Of a stretch of 64,000 bases of DNA, positions 35,887-45,096 are shown in pieces. The DNA lies in the NCBI RefSeq assembly GCF_002943565.1, contig NZ_PJCH01000011.1, positions 302,838-366,837 of the forward strand, written 5' to 3'. The position numbers and the translations under genes were made by a program. How positions within the stretch are numbered: position 1 is the first letter of the stretch; the number at the start of each line of letters is the position of its first letter. The notes beneath the pieces are model-generated. The model saw only the letters and a program-made list of their open reading frames with translations. It ran no database searches and had not been told where the DNA came from. The DNA comes from Hyphococcus luteus (GTDB lineage: Bacteria; Pseudomonadota; Alphaproteobacteria; Caulobacterales; Parvularculaceae).

Positions 35887-36697
35887 GATAATCATGGAAC
35901 AAAATAAGAAAGAGATCTCGCGGTTCCTGAGAAACGCGCGCCAACGGCTCAATCCGGAAGATTACGGCATCACCGCTTCCGGGCGTCGGCGCACGCCGGG
36001 CCTCAGGCGCGAGGAGGTGGCGAGTCTCGCCGGGATCAGCCTTACCTGGTACACTTGGTTCGAACAGGGACGCGACATTCGCCCCTCAACGGAAGTCCTC
36101 GAAAATCTCTCCATCGTCCTGCGGCTCGACGACAAGGAGCGGGAGTTTCTGTTCCAACTGGCGCAGGGCCGCCCCTCGCCGCTCAGCCCCAACCTTCATA
36201 ACGAAATCAGCATAGGCACGCGTCTGCTTCTCGACACTGTGGACGTGCCGGCCATCGTCATGAATGAACATTGGTCCGTCATCGGATGGAACAAGCTGGT
36301 GACGAAAGTGCTACGCGATTACGGCGCCGTCCCGCCCAGCGAGCGCAATCTCTTCAAGATCCTGCTGACGTCCGACGCCTATAAACACGAGCCGGACGAA
36401 TATCGCCGCATGGTTCGCCGCCTGACGGCGCGCCTGCGCTGGGATTACAGCCGCGCCAAGGATCGTGCATTTTTCGACCAGCTCATCGGCGACGCCCGCG
36501 AGCTTTGCCCGATCTTCGACGAATGCTGGCAAAGTCCGGACATTATAGACCGCTTCGAGGCGTCTCATTCAATCAATGTCAAAGATGTGGGGCGCGTCGA
36601 TTTACGGCACACTTCCTACGCCATCGAAGGCGCGCTCGGCCAGCGCATGGTGTTCTATGCGCCCGAGAACGAGGAAAGCCGCGCAAATCAAGGCTGA
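35876..36697 (+). CDS. XRE-family regulator with MmyB-like ligand-binding domain
   Basis: A 273-residue regulator (267 from the alternative ATG at 35894). An N-terminal HTH is visible (residues ~20-80: PGLRREEVASLAGISLTWYTWFEQGRDIRPS), followed by the PAS-like MmyB C-terminal domain seen in many oxidoreductase-linked regulators (IVMNEHWSVIGWNKLV, DRFEASHSINVKDVGRVDLRHTS). It is divergent from the beta-keto acid cleavage enzyme/SDR/MFS/cupin group and likely controls it. The MmyB domain is thought to bind small hydrophobic ligands. Confidence 0.85.
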   Translation: MNTTIIMEQNKKEISRFLRNARQRLNPEDYGITASGRRRTPGLRREEVASLAGISLTWYTWFEQGRDIRPSTEVLENLSIVLRLDDKEREFLFQLAQGRPSPLSPNLHNEISIGTRLLLDTVDVPAIVMNEHWSVIGWNKLVTKVLRDYGAVPPSERNLFKILLTSDAYKHEPDEYRRMVRRLTARLRWDYSRAKDRAFFDQLIGDARELCPIFDECWQSPDIIDRFEASHSINVKDVGRVDLRHTSYAIEGALGQRMVFYAPENEESRANQG

Positions 36698-36744
36698 ACT
36701 CGATAAGGAAGAAGAAGAACCGCGCAAAAGCGCCTGACCGCGCC

Positions 36745-38274
36745 TTAACCCTGCGCCGCCAGCCACTGATCCTTCAGCTTGTGTTTTTGCACTTTTCCCG
36801 ACGGCGTGCGCGGCAGTTCTTCCACAAACTCCACATGTTTCGGCGCCTTGAACGCCGCGAGCCGCGACTTCACATGAGCGATCACGTCTTCTGCCGACAA
36901 GGTTTCGCCTTTGCCTTTCAAGAGAATGTAAGCGACGCCGACTTCGCCCCAGCGTTCGTCCGGCACGCCGATAACCGCGCAATCGAGAATTTCAGACATC
37001 TCCGCCAGCGCCGCTTCGACCTCCACCGGAAAGACGTTCTCGCCGCCGGAGATGTACATGTCCTTGGTGCGGTCGACGATGTAGTAATGACCGTCCTCGT
37101 CGACGCGGGCCGAGTCGCCGGTCTTGAACCATCCGTCCTCGAACGCCGCTTTGGTTTCCTCCGGCCGGTTCCAGTAGCCCGGAGTCACATTCGGCCCTTT
37201 CACCCAAAGCTCGCCAACTTCGCCTGTCGGGGCTTCGGTTCCGTCAGGCTTCATGACCTTGGCGCGCATGCAGAAAGCGGGAAACCCGACGGAGCCGGCC
37301 TTCTTTTTGATGACGTCAAGATCGTGATGCGGCATCGAGAAAGCCGAGCCGATTTCGGTCATGCCGAACCCGTCCACCTGGGGCACGCCGTCCGCCGCCC
37401 ATTGGCGCACGGCCGCCGGCGGGTTCGGCGCGCCGCCGGTCTGAATGACCTGAAGCCGCGAGAGCTTGCGAATGGTTTCCGGCGGATTGTTGGCGCGCAT
37501 CATGGCCGCCATCTGGGTGACGCAGAAATAATGGGTGACGCCGTACTCTTCGTTCAGAAGATTTTGAACGCTGACGACGGGATCGAACTTCGGCGAGACC
37601 AGAACCGTAGCGCCATATAAAAGCGGCGTGCGCGAAGCGGCCATCAGCCCCGCCACATGAAACAACGGCATGTCACACAAGAACACCGAAGATGACGAAA
37701 CTTCCGCCGAGAGGCCGTAATTGAGGCTGGAATAGAGCGCCGTGCTCGAGGTGATGATGACGCCTTTGGCGCGTCCCGACGTGCCTGACGTGTAAAGCAG
37801 GATGATCGGCGCATTGGCGTCCGCATTTATAGCAAGGTAGATCGGCGCCGCTTCTTTCGCGGCGACCAGAATATTCACGCCATCGCCTTCGATGATGAAA
37901 CTGCAATCGCCCGGAATGTTCTTAACCGCAGGCGCGGCGTGGTCTTCAAACTCCGGTTGCCAGAACACCGCGGCGGGCGCCGCATCCGCGATCAGCTTTT
38001 CGACTTCCGGCGGCGCAAGGCGCCAGTTCAGCGGCACGAAAATATGGCCGGCGCGCGCGCAGGCGAATTGCGCCAGCAACATGAAAGAACTGTTGCGCGA
38101 AAGCATGACGACGCGCTCGCCCTGTTTGTCGCCGAGCCGCTCGCGCAGCATCCCCGCCAGTTTCGCGATGCGTTCGTTCGCCTCGGCGTAGCTGATCGCC
38201 TCGCCAGAAATCAGATCCAAGATCGCCAGTTTTTCAGGCTGTGTTTTGGCGTGAAAATCGATCGCGTCAGACAT
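36745..38274 (-). CDS. AMP-dependent acyl-CoA synthetase (candidate hydroxycinnamate/aryl-CoA ligase)
   Basis: A 509-residue ANL-superfamily ligase. The P-loop-like motif LLYTSGTSGRAKGV, GFGMTEIGS, the GDSARVDEDGHYYIVDR hinge and the catalytic Lys in PRTPSGKVQKHKL are complete. It converts a carboxylate to its CoA thioester through the adenylate. The hydroxycinnamoyl-CoA hydratase/lyase at the right end needs such an enzyme, so ferulate is a good candidate substrate, but the gene is 25 kb away and may serve another acid. It is divergent from ligM. Confidence 0.85.
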   Translation of the reverse strand: MSDAIDFHAKTQPEKLAILDLISGEAISYAEANERIAKLAGMLRERLGDKQGERVVMLSRNSSFMLLAQFACARAGHIFVPLNWRLAPPEVEKLIADAAPAAVFWQPEFEDHAAPAVKNIPGDCSFIIEGDGVNILVAAKEAAPIYLAINADANAPIILLYTSGTSGRAKGVIITSSTALYSSLNYGLSAEVSSSSVFLCDMPLFHVAGLMAASRTPLLYGATVLVSPKFDPVVSVQNLLNEEYGVTHYFCVTQMAAMMRANNPPETIRKLSRLQVIQTGGAPNPPAAVRQWAADGVPQVDGFGMTEIGSAFSMPHHDLDVIKKKAGSVGFPAFCMRAKVMKPDGTEAPTGEVGELWVKGPNVTPGYWNRPEETKAAFEDGWFKTGDSARVDEDGHYYIVDRTKDMYISGGENVFPVEVEAALAEMSEILDCAVIGVPDERWGEVGVAYILLKGKGETLSAEDVIAHVKSRLAAFKAPKHVEFVEELPRTPSGKVQKHKLKDQWLAAQG

Positions 38275-38520
38275 GAATCCTCTCCAAACTTCCCTTCGCG
38301 GGTTTCGCCCGGACCGGCGAAAATGACAAGCGTATGCAGAGCGTACTTAGCCCCGAAACGGCGCCGGGATCGTACTTAATGTACAGTATCATATTATCCC
38401 CCCTAACACCTTTCTCTGGCAATGGCTTTTTCTCGCGCTCCTCAGCCTTTGAAGAGTCGACAAATGCGATAACATCAGCACAAAGCTAATCTTGTAAAAT
38501 CAAAATGGGAGCATGGCGCA
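38275..38520. promoter_or_regulatory. Divergent promoter region between acyl-CoA synthetase and ligM
   Basis: 246 bases with a direct repeat CGTACTTA at 38342-38349 and 38371-38378 (29-base period). The second copy extends into CGTACTTAATGTAC, a partial palindrome. The stretch AGTATCATATTATCC near 38386-38399 is AT-rich and could be a -10 region. GGGAGC precedes the ligM ATG. Confidence 0.45.
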
Positions 38521-39915
38521 ATGACGTCAAAAAATCTTGAAGAGGCAATCAAGACCAAGGGCAATCCGGTCGAGATGCTTCGCAACTCGCAGGCCGGACC
38601 GAACGTCTATCCCGGCGTGCCGCCGGAATACACCAACTGGCGGGACGAACAGCGCGCCTGGCAGGAAACCTGCATCCTCTTCAACCAGTCTTATCACATG
38701 GCCGATCTCCTTGTAGAGGGACCGGACGCCTTCAAGATGCTGAACTATATCGGCATCAACAGCTTCAAGAATTTCACGGTCGACAAGGCCAAACAGTTCG
38801 TTCCCGTGACGCCCGACGGCTATGTCATCGGCGACGTCATTTTGTTCTATCTCGCTGAAAACAAATTCAACCTTGTAGGCCGCATCCCGACCCTCAACTG
38901 GATCATGTACCAGGCCGAAATCGGCAAATGGGACGTGAAAGTCGAACTCGACGAACGCACCGCCATGCGCTCCGACGGCAAGCGCAAATCCTACCGCTTC
39001 CAGATTCAGGGCCCGAACGCCATGGCGGCCATGGAAAAGGCGCTTGGTAAGAAGCCGCCGGAACTGAAATTCTTCAACATGACCACGGTCGAGATCGCCG
39101 GCAAAAAAGTCGGCGCCCTGCGTCACGGCATGGCCGGCCAGCCGGGCTTTGAGCTTTACGGCCCCTGGGAAGATTATGAGGCTGTGCATACGGCCCTGGT
39201 TAAGGCCGGCGAAGAATTCGGCCTCAAACTTGTGGGCGGCCGGGCCTATTCATCGAACACGCTGGAATCGGGCTGGATCCCCTCACCGCTTCCGGCCGTT
39301 TATTCCGGCGACAGCCTTAAGGAATACCGCGAATGGCTCCCGGGCTCGAGCTATGAAGCGAACGCCTCCATCGGCGGCAGCTTCGTTTCCGACAAGATTG
39401 AAGACTATTACTTCACGCCCTGGGATCTCAGCTACGGCGCCTTCGTGAAGTTCGACCATGACTTCATCGGCAAGGAAGCGCTGGAGGAAAAATCCAAAGC
39501 CGACCACCGCAAGAAAGTGACGCTGGCCCTCGACAGCCAGGACGTCATGAAGTGCATCGGCTCGCAGCTTGAAAAAGGCGAGCGCGCGAAGTTTATGGAA
39601 TTCCCCTCCGCAGTCTATTCCATGCACCCCTTCGACCGGGTCATGGCCGGAGACAATGTCGCCGGCGTTTCGACCTGGGTCGGCTACAGCTCCAACGAAC
39701 GCTGCATGCTGACGCTGGCCGTGCTCGACGCGAAATACGCCGAGCCGGGCACCGAAGTGACCTTTATCTGGGGCGAAGAGAACGGCGGCACCACGAAGCC
39801 GACGGTCGAACCGCACACCCAGGCCGCAATCAAGGCCACCGTCAGCCCGGTTCCCTATTCGGAAGTCGCCCGCACCTCTTACGCGGATGTCGAAGGCTGG
39901 CGCAGCAAGAACTAA
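38521..39915 (+). CDS. ligM: Tetrahydrofolate-dependent vanillate O-demethylase
   Basis: A 464-residue GcvT-fold aminomethyltransferase homologue that moves the vanillate (or 3-O-methylgallate) methyl group to THF, giving protocatechuate and 5-methyl-THF. Residues corresponding to those known in SYK-6 LigM are visible with a small offset: Y30, R121 and Y243 (Tyr31, Arg122 and Tyr247 as I recall), the last in GGRAYSSNTLESGW. Length is right for LigM/DesA. It has its own terminator. It feeds the ligK-ligC operon 25 kb to the left and produces the C1 load handled by Fhs and Fds. metF, which is beside ligM in SYK-6, is absent from this window. Confidence 0.93.
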   Translation: MTSKNLEEAIKTKGNPVEMLRNSQAGPNVYPGVPPEYTNWRDEQRAWQETCILFNQSYHMADLLVEGPDAFKMLNYIGINSFKNFTVDKAKQFVPVTPDGYVIGDVILFYLAENKFNLVGRIPTLNWIMYQAEIGKWDVKVELDERTAMRSDGKRKSYRFQIQGPNAMAAMEKALGKKPPELKFFNMTTVEIAGKKVGALRHGMAGQPGFELYGPWEDYEAVHTALVKAGEEFGLKLVGGRAYSSNTLESGWIPSPLPAVYSGDSLKEYREWLPGSSYEANASIGGSFVSDKIEDYYFTPWDLSYGAFVKFDHDFIGKEALEEKSKADHRKKVTLALDSQDVMKCIGSQLEKGERAKFMEFPSAVYSMHPFDRVMAGDNVAGVSTWVGYSSNERCMLTLAVLDAKYAEPGTEVTFIWGEENGGTTKPTVEPHTQAAIKATVSPVPYSEVARTSYADVEGWRSKN

Positions 39916-39939
39916 GCGTCAAAACGACTGTGAATTGAA

Positions 39940-39970
39940 ATCGGCGGCTCCTCATGAGCCGCCGATTTTT
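39940..39970 (+). terminator. Intrinsic terminator after ligM
   Basis: ATCGGCGGCTC pairs exactly with GAGCCGCCGAT (11 bp, loop CTCAT), followed by four T, 25 bases after the ligM stop. Confidence 0.92.
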
Positions 39971-40079
39971 ATACGCCCGCCGCTCATGTCTGTTCCGGTT
40001 TCGCGGGGAACGCTTGGCCCCGAAGCCATGACGGCCTAGCATTACCTGAAAGAAGCCAAAAGACGATGAGAACAACGCC

Positions 40080-41636
40080 ATGACCAATGTCCGCGACAGC
40101 GTCATCGATTTTCTGCGCCAGACCGGCATGACCGTAATGTTTGGCAATCCCGGCTCCACCGAGCTGCCGCTCTACCGCGACTGGCCGGAGGACTTCCGCT
40201 ATGTGCTCGGCCTTCAGGAATCGGCGGTTCTGTCGATCGCCGACGGCTACGCCCAGGGAACAGGCAAGGCGGCCATCGTCAATCTTCACTCCGCCGCCGG
40301 GCTCGGCCACGCCATGGGCTCGCTCGTCACCGCTTACAAAAACCAGACGCCGCTGATCGTCACCGCCGGACAGCAGGCCCGCAGCCTGCTCCTCGCCGAA
40401 CCGTTTCTCGGCGCCGTTGACGCGACAGAGATGCCCAAGCCTTATGTCAAATGGGCCTGCGAACCGGCGCGCGCCGAAGATGTTCCCAAAGTCCTCGCCC
40501 GCGCCTACGCCATCGCCATGACCGCGCCGCGCGGACCGGTCTTCGTCTCCCTTCCGGTGGACGACTGGGAAGCCCCCTGCGAGCTCGTCTCTCCCCTGGC
40601 CATTCACGGCGCGCCCGAACCAGGCCCCGGCGCCATCAAAGAAGCGGCCCGCAAGATCGCCGCGAGCAAAAAGCCGGTGATGGTGGCGGGACCGGAAATC
40701 GACCGCTGCGGCGGCTGGGCGGCGGCTGTCGCTTTCGCTGAAAAGCTGGCCTGTCCGGTCTGGGCGAGCCCGATGTCGCCGCGCTGCTCTTTTCCCGAAA
40801 GTCACGCCCAGTTCGCCGGTTTTCTCAGGGCGGACGAAACCAGCGTCGCCGAAGCGCTATCTGACCATGACCTTGCCATCGTCATCGGCGGACCGGCCTT
40901 CACCTATCATTTCGAACAGCCCATGGCGGGCGGCTTCGACAAAGACATTCTTCAGATCACCAACGATCCGAATACGGCGTCATACACGCAGCGCGGCACG
41001 GCGATCATCGGGGACGTCGCCGCGGCCATGGAAAAGCTGACGGAGATGAGCGAAGCGCGCGCGGCTTTCCCAGGAACCGCCCGCCCCGCCGCGGAGCCGC
41101 CCTCAGAATCGGAACTCACCAGCGTCCTTGCGGTCAGCATCCTTCAGGAAATGCGTCCCGCCAACGCCCTTATCGCCGAAGAAGCGCCGAGCGCTCGCGG
41201 CGACGTGCAAAACCGTTTACGCATCGACAAGCCGGAAAGCTTTTTCGCCACCGCTTCGGGCGGGCTTGGTTTCGCCGGCAGCGCCGCCGTAGGACTGGCG
41301 CTCGCCAAACCGGACCGGCGGGTGATCGCGCTTCTTGGCGACGGCTCGTCGCTCTACACGATCCAGGCGCTGTGGTCGGCGGCGCAGGAATGCGCGCCCG
41401 TCACCTATGTCATTCTCAGCAATGGCGGTTATGAAGCGCTGAAAGGCATCGCTCGGCGCTGGCAGACGCCTTCGGTGGGCACGGACCTGCCGGATCTCGA
41501 CTTCATCGCGCTCGCCAAAGGGTTCGGCATGCCGGCCTGCCGGGCGCAAAGCGCGGCTGACCTGCGCGAAGCGCTGGACAAGACATTCGCCCTGCCCGGC
41601 CCTTCGCTGGTCGATGTCGTCGTCAGCGACGGTTGA
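40080..41636 (+). CDS. Thiamine-diphosphate enzyme, benzoylformate decarboxylase family
   Basis: A 518-residue ThDP decarboxylase. The benzoylformate decarboxylase residues S26 (NPGSTE), E47 (LGLQES) and H70 (VNLH) occupy exactly their canonical numbers, and the later His is H277 (FTYHFEQP). The ThDP-binding GDGSSLYTIQALWSA is intact. It would decarboxylate an arylglyoxylate to an aromatic aldehyde, for example vanilloylformate to vanillin. It stands alone after the ligM terminator; the next gene is a convergent AraC regulator. Confidence 0.88.
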   Translation: MTNVRDSVIDFLRQTGMTVMFGNPGSTELPLYRDWPEDFRYVLGLQESAVLSIADGYAQGTGKAAIVNLHSAAGLGHAMGSLVTAYKNQTPLIVTAGQQARSLLLAEPFLGAVDATEMPKPYVKWACEPARAEDVPKVLARAYAIAMTAPRGPVFVSLPVDDWEAPCELVSPLAIHGAPEPGPGAIKEAARKIAASKKPVMVAGPEIDRCGGWAAAVAFAEKLACPVWASPMSPRCSFPESHAQFAGFLRADETSVAEALSDHDLAIVIGGPAFTYHFEQPMAGGFDKDILQITNDPNTASYTQRGTAIIGDVAAAMEKLTEMSEARAAFPGTARPAAEPPSESELTSVLAVSILQEMRPANALIAEEAPSARGDVQNRLRIDKPESFFATASGGLGFAGSAAVGLALAKPDRRVIALLGDGSSLYTIQALWSAAQECAPVTYVILSNGGYEALKGIARRWQTPSVGTDLPDLDFIALAKGFGMPACRAQSAADLREALDKTFALPGPSLVDVVVSDG

Positions 41637-41643
41637 TTTGTGT

Positions 41644-42612
41644 TTAGTGCAGCGCCTGCTTTTCGGCGATGCTGGCGTTGCGATATTCGCGCGGGGAGAC
41701 GCCATACCGCTCGCGGAAGACGCGAGCGAAATGAGTCGTGTTGTTGAAGCCCCAGGCGTAAGCCAGCTCGGTGATCGAACGATGGCGCCACATGGGATCG
41801 GCAAGGCGTTTCTTGCACTCTTCAAGCCGTCGCCGGCGGATAAAGCCGGAGATCGTCTCGTCTTCTTCCGCAAACAGCATATGCAGATAGCGCGGCGAAA
41901 TCCGGAAGGCGGCGGCGATGGAGGCGACCGTCAGTTCCGGATCTTTGAGGTTGGATTCGATGTAACAGCGGATATGGCTGCGACGCGCCGAGGCCACCGC
42001 CGAATCGGCGATGCGCGAGCCGAAAGCCTCCATGCAGGAGGTCGCGAACATGTCGAGAAGATTATTGCCGACCCGCTCGCCGATCTCCTGATCCATGCCG
42101 TTTTTGACCTGGCCCCAGACGCTGGCGAGCATGCCGGAGAGCGTCGCCGAGAGGCCTTCCGATCCACTCATACGCTGGCCGAGCGCAATCTCCGGCGCCG
42201 GCAGACGGCGCTTCACATCATTCGGCGATGCAATCATCACGAGCGTCGATGCGTCAGTGTCATATTCAAGGGTGTACGGAAGAGCGCTGTCCGTCAGAAC
42301 CATGTCGCCCTGTTTCAGGAGAGCTTCGCGGCCGTCCTGCGCGACGCGCATGTCGCCTTCAAGCTGGAGATGGAAAAAGTAATGGCGTTCGCGGCTCGAT
42401 GCGGCGTGGCGGGCGGTGCGAGTCACCACCGCCGGACTCGCCGTCACATTGGCGAGGAAAACATCGCCGAGCTGTACGCTGTCTACTGCGCCTTCAAACT
42501 CATCCGGATGAAATGGCCGCGTTTCCAGCGGCGTAAAGACCTCGGCGACAATGTCATTCCAGCGCGTCACTTTCGAGGCGCCGGCGAAATCACGAGTCGA
42601 CAGGTGCAGCAT
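41644..42612 (-). CDS. AraC-family transcriptional regulator
   Basis: A 322-residue regulator with an N-terminal cupin-like AraC_binding_2 domain (RERHYFFHLQLEGDMRVAQDGREALLKQGD) and a C-terminal double HTH (LTVASIAAAFRISPRYLHMLF and SITELAYAWGFNNTTHFARVFRERYGVSPREYR). It is divergent from the PQQ dehydrogenase, whose promoter region contains a tandem 14-bp direct repeat, the classical target type for AraC proteins. Confidence 0.92.
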   Translation of the reverse strand: MLHLSTRDFAGASKVTRWNDIVAEVFTPLETRPFHPDEFEGAVDSVQLGDVFLANVTASPAVVTRTARHAASSRERHYFFHLQLEGDMRVAQDGREALLKQGDMVLTDSALPYTLEYDTDASTLVMIASPNDVKRRLPAPEIALGQRMSGSEGLSATLSGMLASVWGQVKNGMDQEIGERVGNNLLDMFATSCMEAFGSRIADSAVASARRSHIRCYIESNLKDPELTVASIAAAFRISPRYLHMLFAEEDETISGFIRRRRLEECKKRLADPMWRHRSITELAYAWGFNNTTHFARVFRERYGVSPREYRNASIAEKQALH

Positions 42613-42737
42613 CTTCCTACTCCTCCCTATTCCCTATGTGTGTTGGTCTTTTTGTTATGTCGTATCACAAATTTTCAGGCACGGCAATTTTGTATGTAAG
42701 ACAAACATATTTTTCGGCCGCGCGCGACTAAATTCGT

Positions 42738-42769
42738 TGCTGCGCCGCAACGTAATGCTGCATCGCAAC
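42738..42769. promoter_or_regulatory. Tandem direct repeat, probable AraC-type binding sites
   Basis: TGCTGCGCCGCAAC (42738-42751) and TGCTGCATCGCAAC (42756-42769) differ at two positions and are set at an 18-base period, on one face of the helix within error. They lie 102 bases before the PQQ dehydrogenase ATG and 126 bases before the araC-type gene start. Confidence 0.65.
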
Positions 42770-42871
42770 ATCTCCGCCGATGGCGGGTTTGTTCGGCCTA
42801 GGTGGCGTTTTCCCCGCCAGAACAGGGCGTTATCCCCTGCCTGAGCATGGGGATTTAGGGAAGGTTTCCTG

Positions 42872-45088
42872 ATGTTTGAGCGGCTATTTTCACAATCGGC
42901 GCAACTCTTTAGCGCCGCCGCCTTAACCATGGCGGCGCTGCTGTCCGGATGTGGCGGGCAAGATGATGCGAACGAGGCGCCGGACGAAACCGCCGCCGAA
43001 ACGGCGGCTGAGCCCGCCCTGGAGACTGGCGAACAGCCAGCCCACGCGAATGTGAACGCCGCCCGGCTGCTCTATGCAGACGAAAACCCCGGCCAGTGGA
43101 TGTCCCATGGACGCACTTACAGCGAGCAGCGTTACAGCCCTCTCGACGACATCAATACAGGCAATGTCAGCCGTCTCGGCCTCGCCTGGCATCAGGACCT
43201 CGACACCAATCGCGGACAGGAAGCGACCCCCCTCGTCATCGACGGGGTCATGTATGTCACCACCGCCTGGTCGAAGGTCAAAGCCTATGACGCGGCGACG
43301 GGCGAAGAACTCTGGGCGTATGATCCGCAGGTGCCGGGCGAATGGGCCGTGCACGCCTGCTGCGACGTCGTCAATCGCGGCCTCGCAGCCTGGAATGGCA
43401 AGCTTTATCTCGGCACGCTGGACGGACGCCTCGTCGCGCTCGACGCAGAAACCGGCGAGGAAGTCTGGAGCAAAGTCACCATCGACCGCTCCAAGCCCTA
43501 TACGATCACCGGCGCGCCCCGGATCGTCAAAGGCAAGGTGCTGATCGGCAATGGCGGCGCCGAGTTCGGCGTGCGCGGCTATGTGACCGCCTATGACGCG
43601 GAAACCGGAAAAATCGCCTGGCGGTTTTACACCGTTCCCGGCGACCCGGCGAAAGGCTTTGAGAACGAAGCCATGGCTGTGGCGGCGCAAACTTGGAACG
43701 GCGAGTGGTGGAAGCTCGGCGGCGGCGGCACCGTCTGGGACTCCATGGCCTATGATCCCGATACGGATCTTCTCTATATCGGCGTCGGCAACGGCTCGCC
43801 CTGGAACCAGTCCTACAGGAGCCCCGGCGGCGGCGATAACCTGTTCCTCTCTTCCATCGTCGCGCTCGACCCCGACACGGGCGAATATGTGTGGCACTTC
43901 CAGACGACGCCCGGCGAAACCTGGGACTTCACCGCGACCCAGCAGATCATCGTCGCGACGCTCGAGATCGATGGCGCGCCGCGCAAGGTCGTCATGCAGG
44001 CGCCGAAAAACGGGTTCTTCTACGTGCTTGACGCCAAGACGGGCGAGTTTATCTCGGCGAACAACATCACCGACATCAACTGGGCGACGGGCGTCGATCC
44101 CGAAACCGGGCGGCCGATCGAAAATCCTCAGGCGCGCTTCGACGAAACCGGAAAGCCTTTTGTCGTCAGCCCGGGCCCCGGCGGCGCTCATAGCTGGCAC
44201 CCCATGAGCTATAATCCCGAAACGGGCCTTGTTTACATTCCCGTCAATATCGGCGGCTTCCCTTACGCGCCCGATCCCAATTACGAACCCGAACCGCGCG
44301 GCTTCAATAATGGTGTCAACTTCGCGGCGGCGGCCCTGCCCGCCGACCCGAACATCAAAGCAGCGGTCAAGGCGACGGTGGGCGGGCGCCTCGTCGCCTG
44401 GGACCCTGTCGCGCAAAAAGAAGTCTGGGGCGTTCCCTATCCGGGCGCCGGCAATGGCGGCACGGTGACCACCGCCGGCGGCCTTGTGTTCCAGGGCACG
44501 AAATTCGGCGAATTCGCCGCCTATGACGCGGCGAGCGGCGATAAATTATGGTCCATGGACGCCCAGACCGGCATTGTTGCGGCGCCGGTGACGTATGAAA
44601 TCGACGGCAAGCAGTATGTGGCCGTCCTCGCAGGCTGGGGCGGCGTCGAAGCCCTCGCCCCCGGCGAACTTGGCGCCATCGGCTCGACCTCGCCAAATTA
44701 CAGCCGCGTGCTCGTCTTCAAGATCGGCGGAACCGACAGCCTGCCGCCGAAACCGCAGATCGCAGCCAAACACCTCGCCCCGCCGCCGCTGACAGCGTCA
44801 GCCGAGACGGTGAGTGACGGCGCTTATCTTTATGCGCGCTATTGCGGCGTCTGCCATGGCGACGCCGCCCACAGCGCCGGCGTGCTGCCGGATCTGCGCC
44901 TGTCGGACATTCCCAAGGACCCGTCGCAATTCGCCGACGTCGTCCTCGGCGGCGCGCTCTCCGCGAACGGCATGGTCTCTTTCACCAGCGTCCTTGATGC
45001 GGACAGCGCGGAAAAGATCCGCGCCTATATCATCGCCCGGGCGAATGAAGACCTGAAATATCAGGAAGAAAGCTCCTCGGGTCAGTAG
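42872..45088 (+). CDS. PQQ-dependent quinohemoprotein alcohol dehydrogenase, lipoprotein
   Basis: A 738-residue periplasmic dehydrogenase. The N-terminus is a lipoprotein signal with lipobox LLSGC (C27). The eight-bladed propeller shows W-motif repeats (ATGEELWAYDP, ETGEEVWSKVT, ETGKIAWRFYT, DTGEYVWHFQT) and the adjacent-Cys redox pair CC in HACCDVV. A C-terminal cytochrome c domain has the heme motif C658-x-x-C661-H662 and a likely Met ligand at 701. This is the type II quinohemoprotein layout: alcohol to aldehyde with electrons to the respiratory chain. Likely substrates are aryl-propanol or vanillyl-alcohol side chains. PQQ synthesis genes are not in the window. Confidence 0.92.
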   Translation: MFERLFSQSAQLFSAAALTMAALLSGCGGQDDANEAPDETAAETAAEPALETGEQPAHANVNAARLLYADENPGQWMSHGRTYSEQRYSPLDDINTGNVSRLGLAWHQDLDTNRGQEATPLVIDGVMYVTTAWSKVKAYDAATGEELWAYDPQVPGEWAVHACCDVVNRGLAAWNGKLYLGTLDGRLVALDAETGEEVWSKVTIDRSKPYTITGAPRIVKGKVLIGNGGAEFGVRGYVTAYDAETGKIAWRFYTVPGDPAKGFENEAMAVAAQTWNGEWWKLGGGGTVWDSMAYDPDTDLLYIGVGNGSPWNQSYRSPGGGDNLFLSSIVALDPDTGEYVWHFQTTPGETWDFTATQQIIVATLEIDGAPRKVVMQAPKNGFFYVLDAKTGEFISANNITDINWATGVDPETGRPIENPQARFDETGKPFVVSPGPGGAHSWHPMSYNPETGLVYIPVNIGGFPYAPDPNYEPEPRGFNNGVNFAAAALPADPNIKAAVKATVGGRLVAWDPVAQKEVWGVPYPGAGNGGTVTTAGGLVFQGTKFGEFAAYDAASGDKLWSMDAQTGIVAAPVTYEIDGKQYVAVLAGWGGVEALAPGELGAIGSTSPNYSRVLVFKIGGTDSLPPKPQIAAKHLAPPPLTASAETVSDGAYLYARYCGVCHGDAAHSAGVLPDLRLSDIPKDPSQFADVVLGGALSANGMVSFTSVLDADSAEKIRAYIIARANEDLKYQEESSSGQ

Positions 45089-45096
45089 AGAACGCC

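Noticed and set aside
42923..44416. 497-codon minus-strand frame opposite the PQQ dehydrogenase
   Set aside because: Antisense of a gene with clear signal peptide, propeller and heme motif.
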